Shown: positions 53,220 to 62,842 of the stretch, piece after piece | How positions within the stretch are numbered: position 1 is the stretch's first letter | How the letters are laid out: every line of letters begins with the position of its first letter | Origin: Silene conica | Taxonomy: Eukaryota > Streptophyta > Magnoliopsida > Caryophyllales > Caryophyllaceae | Length of the DNA stretch: 64,000 nt | Assembly: GCA_029255685.2 (NCBI GenBank) | Contig: CM055316.2 | Span: forward strand, 67,905,237 to 67,969,236 | Reading direction: 5' to 3' | The notes under the pieces: model-generated | What the model was told of the DNA's origin: nothing | The model's input: only the letters and a program-made list of their open reading frames with translations | Databases searched by the model: none | Position numbers and translations under genes: made by a program

Positions 53220-54547
53220 ATGTCTGGAACCAAAGCTAACCCTTCCAGTTCTCAGAGCATGCCAGCCCAGTCCAGTGGGACCAACCCTACTGTGTCTGTT
53301 GGTCTCGCAGGTCCACCCCTGGTCGTAAGTCAGACCACAGCCTCAAGGGTTGTGATTCCATCCATCAAACCTCCTCAGATTCCCAGATCACCTCCTGTGT
53401 CTGCTTCCCCAAGGCAGAGCAGAGAGAGCAGCCCCAGCAGGAGTGGAGAAGCTCAGATGCCCGGAGTAGGCCAGCAGCCGCAAGCTCCCCGTACAGATCC
53501 GATGCAGATGGTGGTCCGGGGAATGAGTGCTCTGCAGGAAGCCATATAGGGCCTGAAGAAGGACAATCTGGACCTGAGGGAGCAGATCGCCGCAGTCGCA
53601 CGTCCAGAGCAGCCGTTCAGAATGTTGCAGCCAGGGCCTGGGCAGACCTTCAATCCCTTCGAAGAGCAGGGTTGAACCGGTCAATTCCCCAGGAGATCGT
53701 CACCAGGCTGGATCTAGGTGTCACCACCTCGAACAGTGGCCCAGAGATACTGGATCTGGACTCGTCTGTGTTTGGAGTACCGCAGTCCAGACCAGTTCAG
53801 CCTGCAGGTAATCCTACACCTTGTTTTCCCCCTGGGACTGATCCTTTGATTTTTTCAGGTACCCCTCCGCAGCCTACCATCGGACGAACGCCAGAGATCT
53901 CAGTAGGAGCAGCACCCGTGAACCAGTCCAGCACTTGAGGATGGCAAGGAAGAGCATCAGCACAGTCAGCAGTTGGTTGGCATCCGGGACCAGGCTTCAG
54001 TTCATCCGTGGCAGTCAATCAACCAGTCGCAGGACCTTGGGGAGGAGCCCCTCCAGGCTTCTTTCCTCCGCCAATCAACTCGACCTCAGGTCCCTAGGGA
54101 GGAGCCCCTCCAGGCTTCTTCCCTCCGCCAGTCAATCCATTCCCTGGAACAGGCAGCCTCTCAGACCAGGGCTACCAGGAGTTAAAAGACATGATCACCA
54201 AGATACCTGGTATGCCAAGGCCAATGGAGAAAGCTTCCCAGGACAGTTATGCAGATTCACCCTTCATTGACAACATTGCCCTGATCAATGTGCCCAAGGG
54301 GTTTGTGCCACCAACAATGACATTATACGATGGAACGGCCGACCCCCTGGACCACATCAATCAGTATAAGCAGAAAATGATGGTGGTGACCGCAACCGGA
54401 GCACTTAAGGAGGCATGTATGTGCAAGGGATTCAGATCAACCCTGTCCGGATCAACCCTGTCCGGAGCAGCCCTGCACTGGTTCGTGGGATTGCCCAATC
54501 GCAGCATCTCTTCCTTTGCAGATCTGGTTAATGCCTTTAATCAGTAG
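53220..54547 (+). pseudogene. Gypsy gag, N-terminal part, broken
   Basis: The ATG at 53220 opens a Ser/Pro/Gln-rich head, interrupted by TAG at 53547-53549. It continues in frame to about 53675 and then shifts (frames 53672-53938, 53935-54270). From 54191 the retrotransposon gag domain begins (DGTADPLDHINQYK, ALHWFVGLP, FADLVNAFNQ), stopping at TAG 54545-54547. A 57-base tandem duplication (54041 and 54098) and a 15-base one near 54437-54467, which repeats STLSG, add to the damage. Gag forms the virus-like particle core. Confidence 0.85.
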
Positions 54548-54559
54548 TTTGCCAGCAGC

Positions 54560-55945
54560 ATGAAACCAGAAAAGCAGACCAGTGATCTATACAGAATTGT
54601 TCAAGGATTCGAGGAAACAACTCGAGATTACCTCACCAGATTCAACAAAGAGAAGGTTGTCATTCCGCATTGTGATGTACCCACTGCCATCGAAGCCTTC
54701 CGCAGAGGGTTACATCACGATTCAGACCTGTACAAGCAATTGACAATGCACCCATGCATTGCCTTTGCTGATGTACAGGCCCAGGCAGTTGCAGCCATGA
54801 GGCTGGAAGAAGACGCTACCTCCAGAAGAAGTACCTATGACACAGAACCTGTGTCTAGGAAAGCACCAGTAGAAAAAAGGAACGAAAGATCAAAGCCCTA
54901 CAGCAAACCAGTGAGCAAAGTATCCGAGAGCACCGGTGGTAAAAACGATGCAGATCCACCTCCGAAGGTCAGTGAGTATGGTTTTACCACTGGGATGGCT
55001 GGCTTGCTGAAGGCCTTGAAAGAACTCAAGGGAGTCAGATGGCTGAAGAAGAAAGAGGAGCGGCCCAATGACCGCCGTGATGCAAGCAAAAAATGTGAAT
55101 TTCATGATGACATAGGTCATACCACAGACGAATGTTATACACTCATAAAGGAGGTCCGATTCCAGTATGACCGAGGCAACTTGGACCATCTGCTCCCAGA
55201 GAAGTCCTCCAGAGTCAACGCAGCCAACCAGGTGCAGCCTTCACCAGCTCCTCCCTGCAACAGAATTGTCAATGTCATTACTGGAAGATCAGAGCTGTGT
55301 GGGCTCACCTACTCAGCAGCCAAAAGACGCGTAACTGGAGCTAAGGGAGACAAGCCAGAATCATCATGCAGAATAGCAAGGCAGGACCTACCAGCAGTGA
55401 CTTTTGACGAAACAGACGCAGAAGCTGTACCAGAGCAGCACCATGATGCCCTGATTATCACATTAAACATCGGCAATTGTGAGGTCAGGAAGGTCATGGT
55501 AGACACAGGCAGCTCCATCAACCTGCTAATGCTGGATGCACTAAAGAGCATGGGATTTGACGAGAAGGACTTGACAAAGAAAGCTATTCCCCTGGTCGGA
55601 TTCAGTGGAGAAACAGCGCATACCCTAGGGGAAATCACCATCCCCACCTACGCCGGAGGGCTGAACAAACAGGTAAGGTATTTAGTTATTGATGGTGCAT
55701 CTACTTACAATGTTATTCTTGGCAGGCCCTGGATCCATGAAATGCGAGCAATCCCATCAACGTATCACCAGTGCCTGAAATTTCCTACACCGTGGGGAGT
55801 CCAGGAGATACGGGGAGACCAGGAGGAAGCCAATGATTGCTATAAAGTAGCTCTCAAAAGGACCACCAGCCGCCAGAGCATAGCAACTACAGCAACTGCA
55901 CATCCAGGAGGAATACATCGAGCCCCAGCCGGCAGAGATCGGTGA
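54560..55945 (+). pseudogene. Gypsy gag C-terminal part and aspartic protease
   Basis: This is the same frame as 54191-54547, separated only by one TAG codon. The gag continues (FASSMKPEKQTSDLYRIVQ), then a zinc-finger-like CEFHDDIGHTTDECYTL, then the protease with VMVDTGSSINLL (active-site DTGSS at about residues 315-319) and ILGRPWIHEM. The frame is lost near 55870-55945, where the translation turns to non-family sequence before the RT ORF. Confidence 0.9.
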
Positions 55946-55979
55946 GGTCCGCCTGGATGAGCAGCACCCAGAGAGGACC

Positions 55980-57911
55980 GTGTTCGTAGGCTCAGAGTGC
56001 TCTGGAGATCTGCGCCAGCAGCTCCTCCAGCTGCTCCGAAAGAACGTAGATTGCTTTGCCTGGTCCCACAAGGACATGATTGGCATAGACCCAGAAATCA
56101 TAACACACAAGCTCAGCATAGATCCAGGATTCAGACCAGTGCAGCAAAGACGCAGGAAATTTGCAGCAGAAAGAAATCAGATCATAAATCAGGAGGTAGA
56201 TAACCTTCTGGAGGCAGGAAAGATCAGAGAATTCAAGTACCCAGAATGGCTATCTAATGTAGTGGTGGTACCAAAAAAGAATGGCAAGTGGAGGGTCTGC
56301 ATGGATTTCACAAACCTGAATAAGGCCTGCCCCAAGGACCCATTCCCTTTGCCACACATAGATGCTATGGTAGACGCCACTGCAGGCCACGAAATGTTGA
56401 CTTTCCTAGATGCCTGGAGCGGGTACAACCAGATCAAAATGGACCCGGCAGACCAGGAGAAGACAGCATTCAGGTCCGAAAGAGGCATTTACTGCTACAA
56501 TGTAATGCCCTTCGGTCTTAAGAATGCTGGTTCTACATATCAGCGACTCGTCAATATGATGTTCAAATACCAGATAGGACGCAATATGGAGGTATACATA
56601 GACGATATGGTGGTCAAATCCAAGCTATCAGCGGACCACATCCAGCACCTGGAGGAAACATTCAACACCCTCCGGAAGTACAAGATGAAGCTAAATCCAG
56701 CTAAGTGTACCTTTGGAGTTTCCAGTGAGAAATTCCTGGGGTATATGGTAACACAGAGAGGGATAGAAGCCAGCACAGAACAGATCAAAGCAGTTCTGCA
56801 GCTGGAATCACCCCAAAAGCCCAAAGATGTGCAGCGTCTGACGGGAAGAGTAGCAGCCCTGAGCAGGTATATCTCCAGATCCTCAGATCGGTGCAGATTA
56901 TTCTATGATATTCTTAGAAAAAGCCAGAAGTTTGATTGGACACCAGAGCACGAAAAGGCATTTCAGGAACTAAAGCAGTACCTGAGCAGCCCGCCCCTGT
57001 TATCCAAACTAGAGCAGGGGGAGGTACTGCTCTTGTATCTATCAGTGACCGAAGCAGCAGTAAGCGCAGTTCTGGTCCGACAGCACGAAGGAGCTCAGCA
57101 TCCGGTATACTACGTCAGCAAGTCATTACTACCAACAGAAGCAAGGTATACCTCACTTGAGAAACTAGTATTGGCATTGGTCACAGCATCCTATAAGCTG
57201 CGCCCATACTTTGAGTCTCATACCATCTCAGTGGTTACCGATCATCCACTCAAGACGGTCATGAGAAAGCCAGAACTATCAGGACGAATGGCTAAGTGGT
57301 CTGTACACCTCAGTGGATATGATCTCCAGTTTGAACCACGCACAGCCATAAAGTCGCAAGCCCTCGCAGACTTCGTCTCCGACTTCAGCCCAGCACTCCA
57401 GACCCAAGCAGAGCAGGAAATCCTGCATCTACACCAAGGTGCCAAGCCAGGTACTTGGGAGTTACGAGTAGATGGGGCATCAAACGCCAGAGGGTCAGGA
57501 GTTGGGTTGATCCTTAGATCATCAGAGGGTGACCTGATCACCCAAGCAGTTCGCTGTGAGTTCAAAACCACCAACAACGTAGCTGAGTATGAAGCCCTGG
57601 TCTTGGGGCTACAATTAACCCTGGACATGGGGATCAGCTGCATCAATGTATACAGTGATTCGCAATTAATTCTGAATCACATCAATGGAGCATATGAAGC
57701 AAGAGACCCCACAATGGTGGCTTACTTGTGTGTGGCAAAAGAGTTAATCGACAAGTTCGCAGAGTTCAGCATCCAGCAGGTACCTCGGGAGCAGAACGCA
57801 GAGGCAGATGCACTGGCAACTCTGGGATCAACCTTCAAACCAGCGGACGTAGCCAATATACCGATCACCCATGTTCTCAAACCAGCCATTCCTGGTCCAG
57901 ATTCGGACTAG
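55980..57911 (+). pseudogene. Gypsy reverse transcriptase and dual RNase H
   Basis: This is an open frame of 643 codons. RT motifs are WRVCMDFTNLNKACPKD, LTFLDAWSGYNQI, MPFGLKNAGSTYQR and the catalytic YIDDMVVKS. The gypsy RNase H follows (LLLYLSVTEAAVSAVLV). Next, beyond a linker, comes a second archaeal-type RNase H (LRVDGASNARGSGVGLIL, NNVAEYEALVLGL, VYSDSQLILNHING, EADALATLGS), a hallmark of the Tat clade. The frame ends at TAG 57909-57911, and integrase-side sequence continues in the same frame after it, so this stop is a lesion. The segment itself is otherwise intact. Confidence 0.93.
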
Positions 57912-57917
57912 GAAGAA

Positions 57918-59182
57918 TTGCCTATCTGCAGCAGCGACCCAGACCGGGGATCAGAGCAGGATTGGCGAAAGCCATACCTGGACTGGTTGCAACATGATAT
58001 CCAGCCCAGCAGTAAGAAGGAAGCACGCAGTTTCAGGATGAAGGCTTCCAGGTTCCTACTAATTGATGGAACCCTATTCCGGAAATCGTTAGCAGGGCCA
58101 TATTTGCGCTTCCGGAAACAGTCTTGCATGACCTCCACAGCGGAGACTGTGGAAATCATGCAGGGGGAAGAAGCCTGTCCAATAGAGCCCTCAGAATGGG
58201 ATACTTCTGGCCCACAATGCGCAAGGATGCAAAGGAGTATGCAAGAAAATGTGACGCCTGTCAAAGGCACGCACCTGTCAATCACCAACCAGCAGAGCCT
58301 CAGCACCCGGTCATATCCCCTTGGCCTTTTATGAAATGGGGGATGGACATTGTGGGACCCCTACCCAGAGCACCAGGAAACAAGATGTATATGCTGGCCA
58401 TGACAGATTACTTTTCTAAATGGATCGAAGCAGAATCATTCACCCAGACCACCGAAGCACAGGTCATCTCTTTTATTAAGCGCAATATATTCACCAGATT
58501 CGGCATACCTTCAGAAATAATACGTGACAATGGTTCCCAATTCATTGGGAAGAAAACCGAGGCTTTCTGTGCTGGGTGGAATGTATCACTCCAGAAATCT
58601 ACCCCCAAGAACCCCCAGTCCAATGGGCAAGCTGAGTCTAGTAATAAGATCATCATTGAAAATATGAAAAAGAAACTACAAGAAATGAGAGGGAAGTGGG
58701 CAGAGGAACTTCCTCTGGTCCTGTGGGCTGATAGAACTACTCCAAAAGTACCAACAGGTCAGACCCCTTTCAGCCTTGTCTTCGGAGCAGAAGCAGTAAT
58801 TCCTTCTGAGGTCAAAGTCCCAACCCACAGGTACGGGTGTATAACTGAGGACCAGAACCAAGTAGAAATGACAAGTAGCATGGACACTGTTGATGAACTC
58901 AGGACCAGTGCCTACGTCAGAATGGCCTCGTACAAACAGATGGTGGCCCGGAGCTACAACAAAAATGTCAGAATCAGAACCTTGCAAGTAGGAGATTTGG
59001 TCTTGAGAAAGGTGTTCCAGAACACCAAGAACAGACAAGCTGGAAAGTTTGCTTACAACTGCGAGGGCCCATACCAAGTTGAAAGCATAGTTGGTAATGG
59101 GGCCTACAGGCTAATGACAATGGAAGGGGAAATGATACCCAGATCATGGAATATACTTCACTTAAAAAAGTATATCATTTAG
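57918..59182 (+). pseudogene. Gypsy integrase, frameshifted
   Basis: 57918 to about 58125 continues the RT frame (DWRKPYLDWLQ, GTLFRKSLAGPYLRF). A frameshift near 58125-58135 moves to the frame 58124-59182, which carries the HHCC-type zinc region (HSGDCGNHAGGRSLSNRALR, CDACQRHAP). The catalytic core D-D-E residues lie in MDIVGPL, RDNGSQF and NGQAESSN, followed by a C-terminal domain with LRKVFQNT and GPYQVESIVGNGAYRL. Integrase inserts the cDNA into the host genome. This copy needs the shift to be bypassed. Confidence 0.92.
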
Positions 59183-59834
59183 AGGTGCCTCCACCAGACC
59201 AGAGCAGCTCCCTTAGACCTCAGGTTCTACTCTGTATAAAGTTACTCTGGTTCAGCTTAAAATATTGTCTTTATATTTTCTATAAACTTGAGTTTAAGAT
59301 GTTATCGTACTTCTCTATTTTTTAACCTAAGTCTAAAAACCTAAGTCTTATAATTTCAAACTTTGATGCAATTAGAGTCAATTCTTGAATCTTTTAAAGG
59401 AAAAATACTATCACTTATTTTCTGGACCAGAATTTGCTTATCCTAGTGGACTGACCTAAAGAGGAAATCTGCACTGATCGCAGGAGAACCTAAGTCAAGC
59501 CTGGCACCCCAGTATAGGGATGGTATATAAAACACCAGGCCAGCACACCAAAACAGCGATGGCCAAAACACAAACGAAACATGCATGTACAAAAGAAAAC
59601 GCCAGAACAACGGCAAGAAACCAACAGATAAAGCAAAAATCCCATACAGCGGGGATCATACTATTAAAAGAAAGGCTGCCCAAGGCAGCCCCAAAGCAGC
59701 ATTGTTTTTACTGGTCCACCCGGACCAGCAGCAAAAAGTTACAATCATTAAGCCCACACAGGGGCATCCAAAGTTCAAAGATAAAAATATTAACGCCCAT
59801 ACCAGGGCCCAACAGACAAATTTTTAATAAAAAC
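59183..59834. other. Gypsy spacer between pol and the antisense gene
   Basis: This is non-coding sequence where the sense pol and antisense gene converge. Small frames at 59520-59966 have no recognisable domain. No terminator-like structure is evident. Confidence 0.4.
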
Positions 59835-61943
59835 CTACTCATCAGGAGTAGGCCCAGCAGCAGCAACGTCAGCATTGGTGGGGTCAGAGGTCACCTCCTC
59901 TCCAACATCCTGGGACCCCACTTCGCCTTCTTCCTCGTCATCATCAGAGATCAGGTCCATGTTTAACCCCTCGGGAAAGTCAGAGGCAAAGGCCTTCTGG
60001 AACGAAGCTAAATCCCAGGTGGTGTGGTTACCCTCCTGGAACTCCTGGACAAACTTTATCCGGGTCTCAGCAGCAGTATAAGCAACAGCTTCAATTAACG
60101 CCCTCTGCAGACCAGCCTTCTTTTGCTCCAGAGCCTCCACCTTCAGCACCAGATCTGCCTCTGAAGTCAGGGCCCTCTCCAGCTTAGAGTGTGCCACGGC
60201 TAGCTGGTTCTGAGAAGCCTCCTCCTGGGCTTTGAATATTTCCTGACCAATAGCCACATCCTGGCGAGAACGCTCAACAGCCTGCCGCAAACTTTCCCTC
60301 AAGGCCTCCTCCAAGCTCAGCTTCTCCGATAACTCCCACTCCTTCTTCGCCAGGGCCTTCTGCATCCTCTCCACCTCCTGCCTCCTCCTCAGAGCCTCAG
60401 ATTGGGCCGCCTTCGTACAGTGAAGTTCAGCCAACAAGGCTTCACTCTGTCGCTTGGCACAAAGTGACAGCTCCAGGACCTAAAAATTCAGACCAGGTTA
60501 GAAAAAAAAAGAGAAAAAAGAAAAGGAAAAAGGGGAAGAGGAAAAAGGAAGTTTACCTCAAAGGAAACCTCCGCGGTACGTCTGATCAAATCCTTGAAAG
60601 GACGAGTTTCCATAATAGAGGCAGAGGCGGGGAAAAGCAGTGAGTCCAAGGCAGGCCAGAGATTAGTTCTGGACCCACCAAAATCCACTGGGAGATCCAG
60701 ACGCAGAGCGGGAGAAGATGAACCTTCTCCAGAGGATGGCAGAGGCAGCTGCTCCAGTATAGGCTTGAAACCAAGAGTAGGAATGGTGGGAGGAATCTCA
60801 AGAGGAGAAGGATCAACATAGGGAGCCTCAAGGACAGGTTCCTGGACCAGATCAACAGTGTCAACTTCAATAGGGGCAGCCTTGGACCCAGCTCCAGCAG
60901 AGCTCCCCTCAACAACGTCCATTCTCTTTTTCTTTGAGGACCCCGCGTCCCCAGAAGCCAACCTTTTCCTGCGTAGCTGCATCACCCTGCTTACGTCAAC
61001 TCTGGGCTTGCCTGAAAAGGTAACAGCAGAAATCAGAGCAGACTAAGCGCAGACCTACCTAAAGAAAACAAAAATATCGAAAGTACTGTACCCTCCTTCT
61101 TCACCACCAGAATAGCAGAATCCCGGACCAGCTTGGAGAACGTCCTCTCCTCGGCAGGAAGGTCCAGAAGCTTGGCCTTTGATGTAGGAGGATCCGCGGA
61201 CTCAGGGAGCTTAGCTAGGCTACGCCCTGAGGAAACTAACAAGCCATCAGAAACAGAAAAAAGAAAATAAACCAAGGAAAATAAAAAAACACCAGAGCAA
61301 ACGCCAGTACCTTCCACAGGCTGCCACTTAGCAAAAATATAGTCTGGAGAATGAGGAAGGGTGTCAATCTTGACAAAGATAAAGCGGGTAAACCACTTAC
61401 TATCATCTGGAGTAGTGGAAAAGATAATGGCAGAAGGCATATTGTCATGACTACGAATAGTACACTAAGAGTGACCCAGAGAACGAGGAGTGAACCACTG
61501 CCCCAAATCAGCCAAACCAATGTTCAGCCCCCGTTCACGTTTCAAAGCACAAATACTGAGTAAGATCCTCCATGCATGCGGAGCAATCTGGCACATAGCT
61601 AGCTTGGTTAACTTTAGGAAATCGATAATCAAATCAGGGAAAGGGAATCTAAGACCCAAACGGAAGGATATTCATAGAGACAAGTCCATCCTTCCCTCTC
61701 AAAATCGGCCTTCTCGCCAGCAAGAGGGAAGTGATAGACAACCCCGTCCGGAAATCCGAACCGAATCTTGATAAAAGAGGCATGGGACTCGTTAAAAGCA
61801 GAGTCGCACAAGTGCTTGGCCGCAAGCAACCTCTGCGAAGGGAAAGGACCAGAATAGTCCCCCGAAGCAGGGGTAGACCCAGAAGACCCAACAGGAGCAG
61901 GTGTAGTAGAAGGAGTAGCGGACGAAGATCCAGGAGCAGACAT
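59835..61943 (-). pseudogene. Antisense multi-exon gene inside the gypsy element (Transposase_28-like protein)
   Basis: The minus-strand ATG is at 61943. Exons are 61943-61311, 61235-61092, 61011-60557 and 60479-59835; the introns are 75, 80 and 77 nt with GT-AG borders and matching phase. The first exon resembles the 'putative gypsy type transposon' domain (PF04195-like: RFPFPDLIIDFL, APHAWRILLS). Exon 3 is acidic/Pro-rich with a KKKR patch. Exon 4 is a long Glu/Ala/Gln-rich coiled coil (about 130 residues) with an acidic end SDDDEEEGE. A 1-base shift near 61663 and a TAG at 61465-61467 break it. Antisense ORFs between pol and the 3' LTR are known in some Tat-clade elements; their function is unknown. 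Confidence 0.8.
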
Positions 61944-62093
61944 GATGAATCGTTGAAAAAAGAAAAAAGAGAGGTGGTGAAAAAGTTTTTACTGCAAAGA
62001 GAAAGCAAGAACGAGCGAGAAAAAGCAAGAAAGCAAGTAAAAGAAAGAGAGTTTTGAGGATGGTAAAAGTGAAAGTGCGCAGTTAAAAAAGAG

Positions 62094-62101
62094 TATTTAT
62101 A
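62094..62101 (-). promoter_or_regulatory. TATA motif of the antisense gene
   Basis: On the minus strand TATAAATA lies about 150 bases upstream of the ATG at 61943, a normal spacing for a plant promoter with a ~120-base leader. It is outside the LTR, so the antisense gene may have an internal promoter. Confidence 0.5.
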
Positions 62102-62339
62102 AAGGGAATATGCGGTTGAAATTTGAAAGGGTAAATTTTGAATTCAAAAGTTGAAAGTAAATGCAAGAGGGAAGTTGAAATAGTTGAGGGGACATACCAT
62201 TAATGGGTGGTTGGAAAAACCGCCTAGTGGGTAGCCTACGTGAGCATTGTCAGCAACCCTCAACTACCCGTATAAATCCCAGAAGCACGCTTAGGAGCAG
62301 AATAAAATTTCAGCCCAATTGAAGCCAAGTTAGACTGAA

Positions 62340-62352
62340 ATTTGGGGGAAAT
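62340..62352 (+). promoter_or_regulatory. Gypsy polypurine tract
   Basis: TTTGGGGGAAAT directly precedes the 3' LTR start TGTTTAG. It is the expected plus-strand primer. Confidence 0.8.
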
Positions 62353-62842
62353 TGTTTAGCCCAAAAATCCCCATCGCAATGTTGGGCCCATAAGCAGTCT
62401 CAGAAGCAGCAGCCCACTTCAGAAGCAGACCAGATGCAGGAAAAGAGTCGTTGGAGTAGGAGAATGGGTCAAAACCCTAAAGGGATATTCCCCTACATTC
62501 CCTCCTACAAACCAGGACCAAAACAGAATTGGTTATACGCAAATCCGCAGCTATAAAAGGAAAAGTTAGGGCATTATTTTTTCATTCAGTTCACACGTTG
62601 TAAAACTTACTACTTACGCAAGCACTTGTACTCATACAAACAGCGAAATTACTCGATCATAGTGAAAACATTGGTGGGATTCCGTTCCCCCCGCGGTTGT
62701 TTCCCTCATTGGGTTTTTCCGCGTCACCAAAAACCTCTTGTGTCATTCTTTATTTCTTTTGTTCTCTATATTTGTTTATACATAAAATCTTTATATTGGT
62801 TGACACTTTGACCCGCATCACATAAACTTGACCCGGTAGGAA
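62353..62842 (+). repeat. Gypsy 3' LTR, cut short by a nested insertion
   Basis: It matches the 5' LTR up to GACCCGGTAGGAA, where the 5' LTR continues TTTTACCAAAACA. Here the sequence changes to TGATGCATGCC, the start of another LTR. Confidence 0.92.

Larger units (their letters stand above)
52649..62842 (+). mobile_element. Tat-lineage Ty3/gypsy retrotransposon with an antisense gene
   Basis: LTRs are at about 52649-53151 and 62353-62842, offset 9,704 bp, with roughly nine differences by eye in ~480 bp. There is a TGGCGCCCACCGTGGGG PBS, then gag, protease, RT, RNase H plus a second archaeal-type RNase H, integrase, and a 2.1-kb antisense gene before the 3' LTR. The dual RNase H and the antisense extra gene are features of the Tat clade (for example Grande, Retand and RIRE2-like elements). 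Several stops and frameshifts make the sense ORFs non-functional. The 3' LTR lacks its last ~12 bp because another LTR element is inserted there. Confidence 0.95.

Noticed and set aside
60594..62057. Plus-strand ORFs opposite the antisense gypsy gene
   Set aside because: They are shadow frames; the minus strand has the domain similarity and the splice-compatible exons.
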